A stretch of DNA of 64,000 nucleotides from Blastomussa wellsi (GCA_947652115.1 OX393570.1:3651817-3715816), one strand, 5' to 3'; shown: positions 21,001 through 34,650, counted from the stretch's first letter. Numbers and translations: made by a program. The notes: generated from the sequence alone by a model not told the origin.

Positions 21001-24000
21001 GTAAAGGTCTATTTCCTGTCTGATTTGCTAGTTCCGTTGATCAGAGTATTTATGCAGCTAAGCTTCCTATTTGATTCCAAACACATTTAGCTGTAATTTT
21101 GAATGGCGCGCAGTTGTCAATTGTTCTTAAGCACAATGTCACGAAAAGCTGTACCGGAGAGAAAGCGATAAAATACCATGCTGCCTGAAAATAGGCGCAA
21201 CTTCTTCTTTCGCTTTACCAAAAACGCGTTCGTGCACGCGTGTAACTCGCGCTAGCCACGCGTTTTATCAACACCCGCGCAAATGTCCTGCAAGAATTGG
21301 GTGAAAGTTACGCTTTAGCATGCATGAAAATCAAAGTTCGAGGCTCTGTTTTCCTTCCTCACTGGTTAACTTAATTATAATTACACCAACAGAGCAGCGA
21401 CTCTCTTTTCGCTGACCTCCTTTACTTGGTTGCGGTGCATGTAAGTTCCAGGGCCCAACTGGTCACATTCCTCTCTCATTCCAATTCTTAGATCAACCTG
21501 ATAAGCTGCGCACTGAAACGGTGCTAACCGCGACCACTATAACACGATTTCCTGCCACTCTGACAAATGTAGTTGAAATCTTCCCAGAGTGGCAGCTCAG
21601 GTAAACTAAGAGACAGGCAATCGATCTTCGAGGCTGGAAAACTGCCCAAGTTCTGCTGTTCTAATAACTGGAGCATCGGCATTTATAGCGATAAAGGGCT
21701 GGAAAGAGAATTGAATCCAGCCTATTTTTAGAAAATAAATTCCCGCGAGGTGCGAGCGCTTCCTTCACAAATGTAGTGTTTCTGCCCATCAGAGAATTGA
21801 AGTCCCCTATTAAAATACTGAGCCGGCACAAAAAGGTTTTCTCCCCTGTATTCAAAGTCCCATTCCAAGATTAATTTGTTTTTACTGCTTTGGGTAAAAA
21901 AACGTATTTTTCTTTCAGCTTAAAGTTTTGAACCTTAATTTTGGCTGATAGCAAAATAAGTCAATGTATACGCAGTGTTTTGTTTGATAAGTTCCTGAAG
22001 CGCACCTGTGTTTTATTCTCGCTGATTTTGCCTATTAATCGTCTTTTGTTAGTAGATAAGAAATCCGATTAACGCAGGATGATTGAGCAGAATTTCACTG
22101 AATTGAATAACTCATACCACGCTTGGTTTGCGTTGCAGCCAGAGTTGTGAACCTTCAGGAGTCCTGGTGAGCTCGTCTTAGCTCGCAATAGTTAACCAAC
22201 GGGACACTGTTTGTGTTAGTTAAACAATAATTGTATCTGTTTACCAGAGAGGATGACTTGGTTGAGTTCAAGACTTTAAAAAGACAGCACATATTGCTAT
22301 AAAGCTACAGCTATCAGCTGGAGAAAGCGCTGACTCCAAATTCCTTCGAAGTAAACTTTGGTCGACTCAAGTGCTAGAGAGAACAGAGGTATCAGAGGTA
22401 ATCCTGAACTTAACTCATATAGTTCAGTAACTTCCAGTTAACTCATTCAGTATTGATAGAAGATAAGAGGACATAGACAGATTGATTTTTGACGCAAGGG
22501 GAAGAAAACTCTGAAATTTAGTTTTCCTTCGCCGGGTTTAATATCAATAGTGCCGAAGTTACTTGGACTTTAGTAGGCTGGAGTCATGCAACCATTTAAT
22601 CAGTCATCAAAGAGGCGTTATTCTTTGAGATTTATCTACTTTGCATTACGCTAAAATGTCAGTATGTTGGCATTAGCTCATATTATGTAATTTCCATGCT
22701 TAAGGTCTTTGTCTTGTTAAAGCGAACCTCTGACATTCCACAACCGGACGAAAATAGTTAAAACTATTTTAAGCGTGCATGCGTGCAAAATGGCCTCCTC
22801 ATTAAGAAAGAAAACCATATTATGATTAAAATCAATGCCTCCAGGCCACACTTGCTCCTAAAATAAAAGAAACAAATACAACGAACGCGTTATAATTAAG
22901 ATTAACCATAGAAAAAGAATGAAAAACCTCAACAAAGACGCAATCTTTCGTTTAATTTTTGCCTTAAGCATGTGTTGATATGAATTCGCTTTTCAAATTG
23001 AGCTATTGACCACTGTGTAGTATATTTTAAGGGAGTTTGCAGTACACTTCTTAATTCAGTTTGTTTACTTAATCAACTGTAAATGGCCATTATACTTTTG
23101 CGGTTTGTTTTGTTGCTTTGTTATATTTTTGGCAAGATTTAATCTTGTGCTTGAATAAATTTTCCAGCTCCCCAAGCGCGAGGCCATCTGAAGAAAGAGC
23201 AACATTTATTATGTCAACAGCTTTGCTTTTAGCCTAGGACATGAACCGAGGATTTTACCTATCTGATTAATGTCAACATGTAATATACTGACTGAGCTCC
23301 CATTTTTTATTAATAATGACCTTAAAATACGAAGGCCGACTGGTCTTTGCCCGCCCTTAGGCAATGCAAAACGCCGAAAGAATGGCAAAAAGGCTGGCCG
23401 GAAATATCTTAGCTTAACCGCGTGTCAGGGCAATGCACAATGTTGTAATAGAAGTGGGCTAAATTGAATTGTTACAATTTCTTTCGAAAAATCTTACCAT
23501 TTGTAAGAGAAGAAATAATCGGCTAGTGTTGGCAAAAGATCCTGATCAGCGAAAAGTGCTACTGACAGTATTCAGCAGTATTGGAATGCTATCTTAAATC
23601 ATTTGATATATTGAGATTGTTTTAAGTTCAACTAGCGCTAAGTGAACTTGACATTCTATTGATGTGTTTTTAATTGTCTCTTTCTTTCCGCTACGAAATT
23701 GCCGAAGTTTCAAATCAATGTATGGAATTCTCATTTCGAAAAGTATCAAAACTGACTATTCATTTGTGAAAATTAATTTAATTATACCGTGCTATTTTCA
23801 GTGAAAACTTGTAAGTAAATGCCCAATTGAAAATTGTCATTTTCGGTTATCAATCTTCTAATAAGTTGGATTGCAATAAATAGTGAAGGCTTTTGTCTTA
23901 TTCGACCTTCTAGAAAGTCCTAAAAGAAGTTAAATACGAACTATGTTATTAAAAGTATTAAAAGAATTTTGTAGGTTCTTCCAGAGTAAATTTCGTTGAC

Positions 24001-25690
24001 TGAATTCCTCAGAACCTTTTGTGCACATTTGAAGGCGGAAAATAAAGGTATTGATCATCTATGATAGCAAAATCAATTCATTAAGAAATGAATCTTACAG
24101 GTGAATTTGCCAGCACGTAGCCTTGAAGAATGAGATCCTTACAGTCATACGGCAGTTGGCTAAAAAAGTAAAATGAAGAAAAGTAGTGTTACGTTTTCAG
24201 CGTTAGCCATTTTTTGCGACGAAAACGTTACCTTCATCGAAGGGAACTATTACAATCATAGTTTATTCAGTTACACAAACGCCCAAGGGGCACTAAAATA
24301 CAGCAACAAGGAGTGTGTCGGAAAGAATGAGACTGACTATAGACGACGGGAATTAAAATTCTATTTTATTTCACCAGTACAAATCAACGCTTTCAGTCCT
24401 AAATTACCTTTCTTCTTTCCGTTTACAGTGCGTATATGAGTGCTTGGTTCTCCTATTTCTATAGGTATGGGGCTCCGCTCTGTGGCCATTAGGGCCGCCG
24501 GAGCTCCGCTATTACCTCATAGAATTAATTTCATGGTATATAAAGGGCATTTTCAATTCTTTCAGTTCGTCTATTCGACAAGGTACACTTTTATTAGAAG
24601 GAAGAAATTGAGTTTTGATCACTTCCTTTCGGGTTAAAATAACGTAAAGCGATTTATACGTGACTATGTGCAGGAATCTCTATTTGAGAGTCTAATAAAA
24701 ATGTTTGGAATGGGTGAGATCTAAAACCGAAGTTACAATTCAAAGGTCGCATCTTTATTTAGCATAACATAACAGACTCGCAATATGACTGGCTGAGGTG
24801 GGACGAAGGTCTCCCAAGAGGGGTAGGGTAGTTGTTCACGCAAAGTTTCAAATGAATGGCTCGCTACACTTCGAAAGAAAAGTAGAGAATCAACAGGAAT
24901 AATGCACCTAGCACATAAAACAATTAAAACTACTGTACTAGAGGACAAGTAGAATTACAAGCTTGCAAGAGCCCTTCACTGCCCAAGAATAGAGCACGCG
25001 TCCACACACCCATTTATTGATACTAATCACACAGAAAACTTGTTTATTTTTCAAAATGTTGCCAGCGATACCAAGTTAAACAAGGGCGTCAGCTCTAAGA
25101 AGTACTGTTTCGGGAGAAAACAAAATTCTTCCGGGAATCTGAAGATTTTGCCCGGAATCAGGAGACTTGAAAACATGAAGTAATGAGGTTAAAATTTCGG
25201 GACTTTTGAGATTTTTGGGGGAATTCTCTTGTTAGAGCTGCCATCCTCCCCCCGTAAGTTAAAAAAGAAATCGCTTGGTTTTAAGGAGTTTGAATTTGGT
25301 AGCTCACTCCTCGCCTCTAACTATCCGCCGACTTGGGTTCGTAGTCTATTTGTGAAACAAATCTCACGAGGATTTTTGCAGATTACCGAGAGAAGAGCTA
25401 AATCTGGAAACATGCAAATCAATATACGCCCGTTTGGACAATTGTTACAATCTAGTCCCGGCTTTACATTACTAATATCTTTATTTTTTTAAAACCATGG
25501 AAAGGGTTAAGAGTTCCACCCTTGTCTGCTAGACAGTGCGTCAACATTTCTGGTCTCAACACCCCGGAAAGGGCTTATCTACTTTCTAATTCGTATATCA
25601 GTTCCTGCAATCGCCTGGAAGAGCTGTGTTCCGCATTGCAACCAGAACTGGCACATGACAAGACAGCAATGACAAACGACTAAAACATTT
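18061..25690. other. Intergenic, no protein gene recognised
   Basis: No frame in this 7.6 kb exceeds 106 codons and none shows a domain. Around 19631-20609 there are several acceptor/donor pairs with relatively GC-rich short segments between them, possibly non-coding exons. A CpG-richer patch lies near 21225-21290. The rest is AT-rich and featureless to me. Confidence 0.45.
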
Positions 25691-25712
25691 TCAAATGGGG
25701 AGGGAATGAGTT

Positions 25713-25737
25713 TGTTGCTGTCTCTCGGCCCTGTTCC

Positions 25738-25768
<31 letters not shown>

Positions 25769-25795
25769 CCCTCTCCTCAAAAACCAACATGTCGA
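25713..25795 (+). mobile_element. SINE tail fragment
   Basis: The phrases gagaggtttttctccaggtt and ctccggttttcccctctcct match the body of the antisense SINE at 7937-8107 in the opposite orientation. The tRNA-like head is missing, so this is a 5'-truncated copy. Confidence 0.5.
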
Positions 25796-25844
25796 ACGAG
25801 TTCTCAGCCCTTAGGTGTGCCGTGGGTAAACAAAGCATATTTAT

Positions 25845-26270
25845 AATTTGGTTTTATCAACTGGGTTGATGATGTGAATTGGCCACCGTAAAGAGATTCA
25901 AGAGCTGACGTTTCGAGCGTTAGCCCTTCCTCGGAGCGAAACAAGGAATTGTGGGTCGTGTGTTTTTTATATACAGAAAGATGGAGCTTCGCTATTGGCT
26001 GGTGCCTGGTAACGTGAAGACAACGGAATAAATTAGTTGAATGAAAAGCGTTCGTTGATACCGTGAGGATTAAGAGTGCCGATTTGAAAAATAAATTTTT
26101 GTTCCAGAGTTTTGCGGCTTTCCGTGTTTCCTTGGTGAAGGGAAAGGCCGCAGACTGCCATATGCTGATTAGAATGATTTGGGAGATTGAAGTGTCTCGC
26201 GACCGGTTTCGATGCATTTTGCGAAGGCGTTCTCGGAATCGGTCGCCTAGTCGTCTCCCTGCGCCGTTTT
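25845..26270 (-). mobile_element. Penelope-like element 3' end: GIY-YIG endonuclease C-terminus plus 3' UTR (broken)
   Basis: On the minus strand from about 26270 the frame gives GRRLGDRFRER. After a small frame shift it gives ASKPVARHFNLPNHS, then ESRKTLEQKFIFQIG and NPHGINERFSFN, with the stop at 26033-26035. These residues fit the end of the GIY-YIG endonuclease domain of Penelope-like retroelements, whose products nick DNA for target-primed insertion. Only the end of that domain remains. The downstream 3' UTR (to about 25845) is nearly identical to that at 59168-59354, and both contain a hammerhead-like core. It is a dead, 5'-truncated copy. Confidence 0.7.
25904..25937 (-). ncRNA. Hammerhead-ribozyme-like core in Penelope tail (copy 1)
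   Basis: The minus strand reads GCU-CCGAGGA, then AGGGCUAACGCUC, then GAAAC-GUC-AGC. This matches the hammerhead layout CUGANGA / stem II / GAAA / GUC with a minimal stem III, and GCU pairs with AGC as stem I. The catalytic U4 is C here, so cleavage would be weak or absent. Hammerheads with minimal stem III are known in Penelope-like elements. Confidence 0.45.
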
Positions 26271-26583
26271 TCAGTAATTTCATTGTATCACCAGACAGCT
26301 CTGTAAGACGGACAACTTGTGTTGGTACCTGTGCACGATGCTCAGTCATTTTACTGTATCTTAAGTCTCTATAAGCCGGACAGCTCTGTAAGACGGATAA
26401 CTGGTGTTGTTCCTGAGCGCGTTTTTCAGTCATTTTACTGTATCTTAACTCTTTATACGCTGGACAGCTCTGTAAGACGAACAACTGGTGTTGCTCCCTG
26501 CGCGCGATGTTCATTCATTTCATTGCATGTTAACTATACGCATGTTAACTATACTGCATGTTAACTATACGCTCTATACGCTG
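26271..26583. repeat. Tandem array, about 85-bp unit, three and a partial copies
   Basis: Units start gacagctctgtaagacg at 26294, 26379 and 26463, giving lengths of 85, 84 and 121 bp. A partial unit (cagtaatttcattgtatcac) precedes them. The third unit is longer because catgttaactatac occurs three times inside it. The array abuts the Penelope fragment, and together they create a 236-codon minus-strand frame (25804-26514) that is chimeric and not a gene. Confidence 0.7.
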
Positions 26584-29500
26584 GTCATCTCTCTAACAAG
26601 CTCAGTTGGAACCTGTCCCGATAGTGCCGTCTTAAGGCTGGTTTTCACTAGCGCATAAGCATAAAAAGAACTGACACTGTCCGTTCTTATTGTGCTTATG
26701 CTTATGTCGCCTTGTGTTGTGGTGAATCCTCGCGAAAACAACATGAGAAAAACAAGTGTGTTTGTTCCCTCTTATGCTCACGTTTATGTCGTTTTGCTTA
26801 CGCTTATTGTGACGTAGCTGCTTTATTTTCGGAGAGTCGCTCAGCACTTGATGGGAGAACAAATTTCGGGTAGTTAGAACGTATACCATTCGTGAGCCGA
26901 TCCAACTTAATTAAAGAAAACTGTTTTTAATATAATATAATGATAGATGTATAGGATAAATCTTGTTGAAAAGAATTTATATTACATTTGCATTTTGGAG
27001 GGGGTCGTCGTTTTTGGTTTTTTTGATTAATTTGTTAACCTAGCTCCAAATTAACCACGTGTATTCAATTGAAAACTTTTTTATAAGTACGCATTCGGGC
27101 AAAGAGTTCAGCAGACATGGTGTGTGAAGTTTGCCGTCGAATAAAAATTGACTGCGTTGGCAAAAGCCGCAACAAAACCACAACAATACAATTTGAGAAA
27201 GAAATTTACGCAATGTACACGAACGGCGGTATTTTGATGAATTAGCCCATTTCACATCAGGCGAAATCAAGCTTCAAACAACAGCGAAATTAGCATTACA
27301 CACAAACAACATTTGTGTTTAGAGTAACTGCGGTATGTTCACAAACTCACAGTCGACTTTGCGAAAGTTTAACAACCCTTCAATTTTAGTTGCTGTGAGA
27401 ACTCAACATGCGGTAGTATGCTCTGAAATATAGACTTAAAAAACACTAAGTAAAATGAGCAGAGTTTACTTGACTTGTCAATGTCATTGTCCTAACTCAA
27501 ATTGACATGATGCGGTTTTATTCTTGTAAAAACTTTAGCCGTAATGCTTTTGGAAAATGAAATTTTCGCGATAACCTCAACAGTGTATGTTGTTTGCACC
27601 CAAAAGCGCCAATTTTCCTATGGGAAGAGCATATTTGTTCAATGGGAAACCCCTTCAGTACTAAAAGAAAACTACATTAGGCATTGTTTTTCGCTTTCTC
27701 GAGCCAATGCAACGCAGCTGGAAGAGCCAGGAGCGCATAAAACACAGCTTCGTGATTTAAATAACAAAAAAGAAATCTCTACAAGAGGGAGGCAGTAACA
27801 GTGATGCGAACGGCGGGATGTTTCAAGATTTATTATCGAATGCACATAATATGTAACCAGGTCGGTCGTGCATGTTTGGAGTGGAGGTTTTCTGAGTCAG
27901 AGCCGCGTATTGATTCAGCCTATAAGCAGAGAAAAGTAAGTGTCTAATGTAAGGAAGTACGTCTGGAAACTAAAGATCAATTCTTAAAGAGGAAGAGATA
28001 TGTTCAATTAGTTTTAAACGAATGCAAATGAAACTCGTGTACGTTTAGACAATTTAGCACGCTTCAAAACCGCGAACTATGGAATACTTGTAATATGCAT
28101 TCCGGATACCAACGTTCCCTTAAGTTATTAACGATAAAGTAATTACGAGGCCACTTTCAAAACTTTAAGAAATGAGATGGTAGATATAGAGCTTCCATAT
28201 TTTATAATCGCCAAAACTCGTGCCATTGCACTGACATTACCACATTTACTATGGCCGAAGCATCGAGTGATTAATTCGCCATTTACCTTTTTGATTTTTA
28301 ACTGAATTAAATTGATATAACTTAAGTAAAGCAATTACTTATGAAACGCAGCTTTCTCATTATTTTCTGGCAACTCTTGTAAGCATCACGAGAATTTGGC
28401 GCTCACATTTTGCATACCTTCTTCATATATGAGTGATCTGTTTAATTTTGGCAAAGCGCATTGAAAGCTAAGATGTTGCTTTAGATGCATCAATTCTTTG
28501 TTACTCAAAACTTATTAGAAACATTTAGAAAACCTATGCCATTCCACCATGTGCTGTATGCAAAACTCCTTTGGCCCACGCCCGAATATGAAGCCGATAA
28601 TTGTTTTCGGTCTTTTGGCAGCCATTTTTGCAGTCTTTTATATGAAAGAATGGATTTTACTTTGCACAATATTTCAAATGTTAACGCTATTATGCTTAAT
28701 TCGTTCTCGTATTTTACGGTAATTTTTTCTAAGTATTTCGTCAGCTTTATGTGATGATAAGTTCAAGTTCTTCACTAACCACTATTAGAACTGAAAAGTG
28801 CAAGGTCAAACAATTTTAGGCTTACACTATGATCTCCTCAACATTGAAATTTTAGCCACAAAACAGTGAGATATAGAAAAAAATATATATAGGGATATCG
28901 TACAGCACTTGCGTTGTGTTCAAATTGAACTTATAAGAACGCAACTTATTTTTGTGTTTCTCCGCTCCTTTTAAGCCAGTGACCATATTCACACATATTT
29001 CAGAACAAAAACACTTCAATCGTGGTGTCCCTACAATAAAAAAGTTCACCGTATATTAACTCTATCAATATTCGCTTGAATACGACAAAACATGTACAAT
29101 CTACCTTTACTACAATCACTTCCTTTTATGTTTTGGCTCTGCTAAATTTATCAAATTTTGTCGACGCTCTCCTAGACTAAAGAGATATTTCCTGCATGTA
29201 AAACGGATGTATCACTGAGTCCAAGATTGTTTTGTCGGAATGGGTTGCAACACAGGGGCAAAGCATTGAATACGTCACAGCAAGCTCTGCCGACGGGAGC
29301 TTCTCTTTAAGGAAACCGCAAAATATTTCTTTTTTTCCAGCTTTAGCAAAAATTCCGCAATTTTTTACGCGAACTAACACTTTCACGGTGGGAATGCTTT
29401 AATGGTTCAATTGCAACTTATAAGTTATTTTCTTTCGCAAACTTCTTTAAACAAAGGAAATTACTTTTTAGAAACCGATTACTTTGTTTGCGCTCTTTTA

Positions 29501-32500
29501 TTTTACATTATTGAGGTTTTATCGATCCGTTAATCCCTGCTTTTATTTGATTGAATATTGCTAATCCGTTATGTTAGCAAATGGGCATTTGATTGAGAAC
29601 TTAATTGAACTTCTTTGTTTAATTTCAATGGAGAATTTATCTTCTATTTTCGAGAAAATAGCTTATGATTACATTTCAATTAAGATCTATGCTACCATGG
29701 TATTCTTAAAAGATTTCTTCTTACCTTTCAATGAGGGCACTCGAACCATAGTTTAGCCGGAAATTTTAGTTCTGTGTTGAAACCAATAAAACCTTGAGAC
29801 TTTTTTCATGATTTAAAATTATTTAAGTGACACTGGCATCGGTATTTCTAATAAATCGAACTGCTGTTACTATTTATCTGCGGTTTCTTTGGAAACATTA
29901 TCATGTTTGTTTTCGCAGATGAATTAAATAAATCGTTCTGGGTTCTCTTTGAAGTCATTTCTTCCAGCTGAGTGTCACTGTGATTTAAAACGAAAATTAT
30001 AACACCATGTGTATTGCTGAGATTGGTTATTAATTTCCCACTGGTTTAATCGTAATTGAAAGCAGCTTAATGACGTTACTCAGTCATGTGTCAAAAATCA
30101 TTACTCATGAACTTTATTAAAGGCCTTTCAAAGGATCTGGTAGTCTGGTTATTAAATAGATTTAAAACTATAGAATATTTTCCGTTTCATATTTTCTTTC
30201 TATAAAAAAAACGTTCAGGTAAATATTTGCCAGCAAAATCTGGCTCCTTCTTCGTGTACCGGACACAGATGACGCAAAACAAAAGAAAAAAAAATGAGAA
30301 ACAATGCTGCCTCAAACTAGAAAGAATCACGAAGAAAGGTAAAACAATGTGACACATTTGCATACGGTACACGGAGTAAGAGCCCAAAATCTTTTCTGCT
30401 TGGTCAGTGGTCTCTTTCGCAGCCAAGAGACCATGGCATCAGACCGAGTCATCACGCAAATAACAACCAACAAATGGCCGAAAGGCCAAGTGATTTTCTG
30501 TATAATTGCTCAAAAATTGCGTAGCTATTAAAGGAGAACTGTCACAGGGGTTTTGGTGTTTTCAGCTTCATTCATTGCTAAAATCATTATCTGGTACCTT
30601 TAAGGGGGTTCAAAATGCTCCTGATGGACTAACAGGAAGATATCAAACGAATTGTGGCTCAAAGAGCAAACCATAACGAATTTATGGTGATATTTTCAAG
30701 GAATGGCTCTAGAACTCGAAAAAACTGGCAAGTTTTTTCACATGTCAATCCACTTCCATCCTTGTCATCCTAAGTGATAGGCGGCAATAAAAGGTTTCAG
30801 TATAGTGATATAGTCCTAGGTAACAAAACTAAACCATTATTTTTGGGTTTCCATTGATGCAAGAACATATTCCAGCATTTTAAAATGATGCCAAAATACA
30901 GTGACAGCGCTCCTTTAATAGCGGAGTGAAGGATGCGAAATCACGAAAAAGGAATAATTTTATAGTAGAAATGTCTGGTTTGCGTTTACCCATGTCTGAA
31001 CTCGATATATATATTAAACTGCATAAGGCGGCTCAAATATTCTAGCAGGTTCCCAAGTATGCAAAGTATGTCCCCAAAACGCTACAAAGTGTATAATTGA
31101 TAGACCAGCTTCTTAATACTTTGTAGCCTTTTGTGGTAAAGTTCATTCTTTCTCGCCGTTCCTGTATCCATACTTTTGAAGACGGGCAACTGAGTTACGC
31201 ACTTTCAGCACTTAGAGGAGTGCCGTACGGAAAACATGACCACGCGTTTATTTTGGTATCACCCCTGCTTCCTTCCTTCGATTGCGGAGGAGTTTGTGGT
31301 AGTGACGGCAAATGGATGTCGAAAATAACGTAATTGAACGCTGAAAACCGCGTATTATTGCATTAGTATCATAATCTAATCAGTGGCTTTGTAGAAAAAT
31401 TATTTCTGGTACAATTTTGGTTGCTTTTTTAAGCTGAAGTTCAGAATCTATTGACGTTGTTTATTCGTAAACAGTTTCAAAGCTATAACAATCAATTAAA
31501 AAACTTGGCTAAACCTGGCAGAAATATTAACGTTTTCATCAATTTTTAAAATTCGTTGAAGGGAGAGCACCATTCTTATATAGTTAACCAGCTTCAAAAT
31601 ATCTCAAAATTAGTCGAAGTGATTTTCCTTTCTTCTGATTCAAAGCTTTATAAGGTCGTTTTGAAATCACTCAGTGGTATTCCTCTAAATCACACAGAGC
31701 TGCTTCGCTAAGTTTACAGACCACCGCAAACTGACCTTCATCACGTACCGTCTCAATTTTTTAAGGAAATATTTACAACCGCGAAAAGAAAATATTAGAC
31801 AGGAGACGAAGATTAGCCTACGCTTTTTCTAAACTATAGGCACGTCTCCCAAAAACAAGGTCTAATTTGAAAAAGGGAAAACTTTTGAGAAAATGGGCCG
31901 ACATTGCTTAGCTGCAGTTCGTGTGCAGTTAGCTTTCAATAAAAAACTGATGGCCCCTGCTTTTCACGGAGCGCAGTGGATTGCTACACTGACAGTAACT
32001 CATTGAACATACTTTAATAAGCTTAGATCCAGACGTTTTCCTTTTCGTAAACGACGTTTGATTGGAATTTTCATAATGACTGATTTCCTATTAATGGCTG
32101 TTTTTCTTTGAGAATGCGACGTTCTTTAAACAAAATTACATAACATAAATCTTATCTTGTCCACTTTTTATAGCAACTTGTTATCACTGAATGTGATCAA
32201 GGCGTCTTTACAAATCCGTTTCGTGTTTCTGATTGTGTACACTCCTTTTGATCTCCTTTTTCGTACACGCTACGTGGGGAAAAATCGCAAATCACTGCCG
32301 TTCAAGTGTCTTGGAAATGTTATCCCTTCCTCGACGGCGCTCTTTTCCTTGGAAACAACCAACTTGTTTTCTAAGCGTAACTGAATCCAGGAAGCTAAGA
32401 AAATTTTAAAGACATTCCGTAAGAAACTTAACTGAATCGATTTATCAATTCAAAGTGGGTGCCGTATTAAAACTTCAAAACCCTCCGATCAAAGCTATCT

Positions 32501-34250
32501 GGACCCGAAATCGATTTGTAAACCTGTATTTACCTCGATTTGATTGCAATCTTTCAACAAAAAACAAAATTATGTTATATTTAGAGTCATACTGGGGCAT
32601 GCACATTTTAAAGAAGAGCCGAAAATGTAAAAAAAATCAGTGCGGTTTGGGGGGCTTATGAAGATCGCTTTTCAAAAGTTGCTTAGTTGTTGTAAAAGGC
32701 AGATTAATTGAAATTCTGTGATGGCTTCGTTAATGAGGGATGCGGGTTTATCTTCTAGAACACACACTTGTATTGAAAGGAAACACAAATTTCGAAACAC
32801 AGACAAGAAAATAATACATGCTCAGCTAAATAGAGCAATATAATTATTCAAGACACTCGATTTGAAGAAATCAAAACATCGTTGACGGGGCAAATAACAG
32901 CAATAGAGCGGTCACGTTGCATACAGAATGATCGATGTTTTGGTTTTGGATAACTGAATATCGTGACTTTGACCAAGTGCACGCAAAATAAATTTTCGTC
33001 AGGCGGTAGTATGAAAATAGTTTTAACACATTATCACGCATCCTCGATTTTCACACTTCTGTAGTTCGCGCGCTAACTGCTTTTTAATTTATAGGAACAA
33101 GCAAATTGTGGTTCCAGTGTATTTTATATACTTGGGTAAACCTCAATCAAACTATCTCGCTATTGCAGCTTTATAAAGCCGCGAGCAAAGACCTTATAGC
33201 GGTTCAAAAAAAATCGCTACAAATTCGTGACAATAACTGAAATCTGCTGATCAGTGACCTCCCGGATTTCACCACATGATTTTTTATTGTGCCCTACAGA
33301 GAGCGCTATGTATCTGTTTCTTGGTTTGACCAAGGACTGGTCCTCTCCTCCTCGGGGCTTTCATAGAGCTGTGTCTCTATGAATTAATTAACTAATTCAA
33401 TCAGTTCTTGGTTTTCCATAGCGTTATAAAACTCCACCCACTCTCAGCTGCGTTAGCCAGCCCTCTCCTGGTAGAACACAGCACATACATTTGCGCCAAC
33501 CGCGCGATGCTTTGTATTTTTCCGATTACGCCTGGCTGTGCAGAGTGAAGTGAGAATTCGTGAAGTCGTTAAGTGGTTTAATTTGTTTCCAATTAACAGC
33601 TTCTTAAGCTCATCCATACAGCCGTCCATGGATCTTTACCATGAAGAATTTTCTCTCAGCACGCCGCACAAGATTTCACCTGCCTTTCATCGCGCAATGT
33701 CATGCACAGAGGCCAGGGAAACAAAATCCGTATTGTCTCTCTTATGCTTATCCACTTTATCTATTGAATTTCACGGTCCTTTTGTGACATACGAGGACTG
33801 AATCTTATCCAAATGGTCCATCCAAACCAGTGTCAAGAAAGAGTCTAGCTGCAAAGAATTCTTAAACATTAACAACATGGCGTACACACGCGCGCGCATA
33901 TTTGATCCATATTTCGAATTGAAGGCCGTGTTTGGGGGACGGAAAGGCGTTTCCTCGTTAAAGTTGTCAGACGACCACAGGAGATGAAAAGCGCGGTTAT
34001 TTCGAAGTATGGCGGCTTTCCTCGTCGATTCCGTCTGGTCATTGTAGGTGGTAAACGTATGTAAATACGACATATTTGTCATATTGTCAAGAATCAGCAG
34101 TCACCATACCCAACTTGTCCCCCGGCGGAAGCCAGAACAGCTAGACTCAAGGCATGACTGTTGAAAGCAGTTTAAAAACAGCTCCTGACACTCGGTGGGG
34201 CGGGGCGGGTAGGGAAGTGAATGCGTAGTTAATTACGCGTCCACCGTTTG
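26584..34250. other. Intergenic, no gene recognised
   Basis: The start (26638-26850) has partly repeated cataagcataa and cttatgctta phrases that look like one end of a decayed inverted-repeat element. The remaining 7 kb is AT-rich, without frames above 103 codons and without domains or clear repeats. Near 33298-33480 is a GC-richer patch. Cis-regulatory DNA for the Wnt gene downstream could lie here, but no element can be named. Confidence 0.4.
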
Positions 34251-34251
34251 G

Positions 34252-34258
34252 TATAAAA
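34252..34258 (+). promoter_or_regulatory. Candidate TATA box of the Wnt gene
   Basis: TATAAAA stands alone in a GC-richer context 393 bp upstream of the Wnt start codon. Initiation about 30 bp downstream would give an unspliced leader of roughly 370 nt. An alternative is tatttatac near 34560, which would give a much shorter leader. Confidence 0.35.
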
Positions 34259-34650
34259 TGTTTGACGGCCTTTCGCCAAACGATCATTACAAGAAATCGT
34301 CGAGATTGTAAAGTGGCTCTTGACGCACTGAACTGGATTCAACCATTTTCTCACAAGTTGTGTTCTCTATTTGGGGTTTAGCCACACCGCGTGCCGAAAA
34401 TTAACGTATGTATTGGTAGCTTTGCAGCTATTTTTGACGCTTGGCATGGGTCATGACCGCATCATGCGTGCTCAAGCTATGTAACCCAAGTAGCTATCGG
34501 AGGAATATTTTATCACTTGATACGAAAGGTGCCCTCTGTATGATATTAATTAGCTTACCTTATTTATACTCGCGCTCTGGTTGCTTGGCAGGTCCAAGAG
34601 TGATATCTCAGTGAACTCGTTATTTGCGTGAACGGACCTTAGACTGCATC

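Noticed and set aside
25804..26514. 236-codon minus-strand frame
   Set aside because: It joins Penelope 3' UTR, a frameshifted endonuclease end and tandem repeat units; it is a chance chimera, not a gene.
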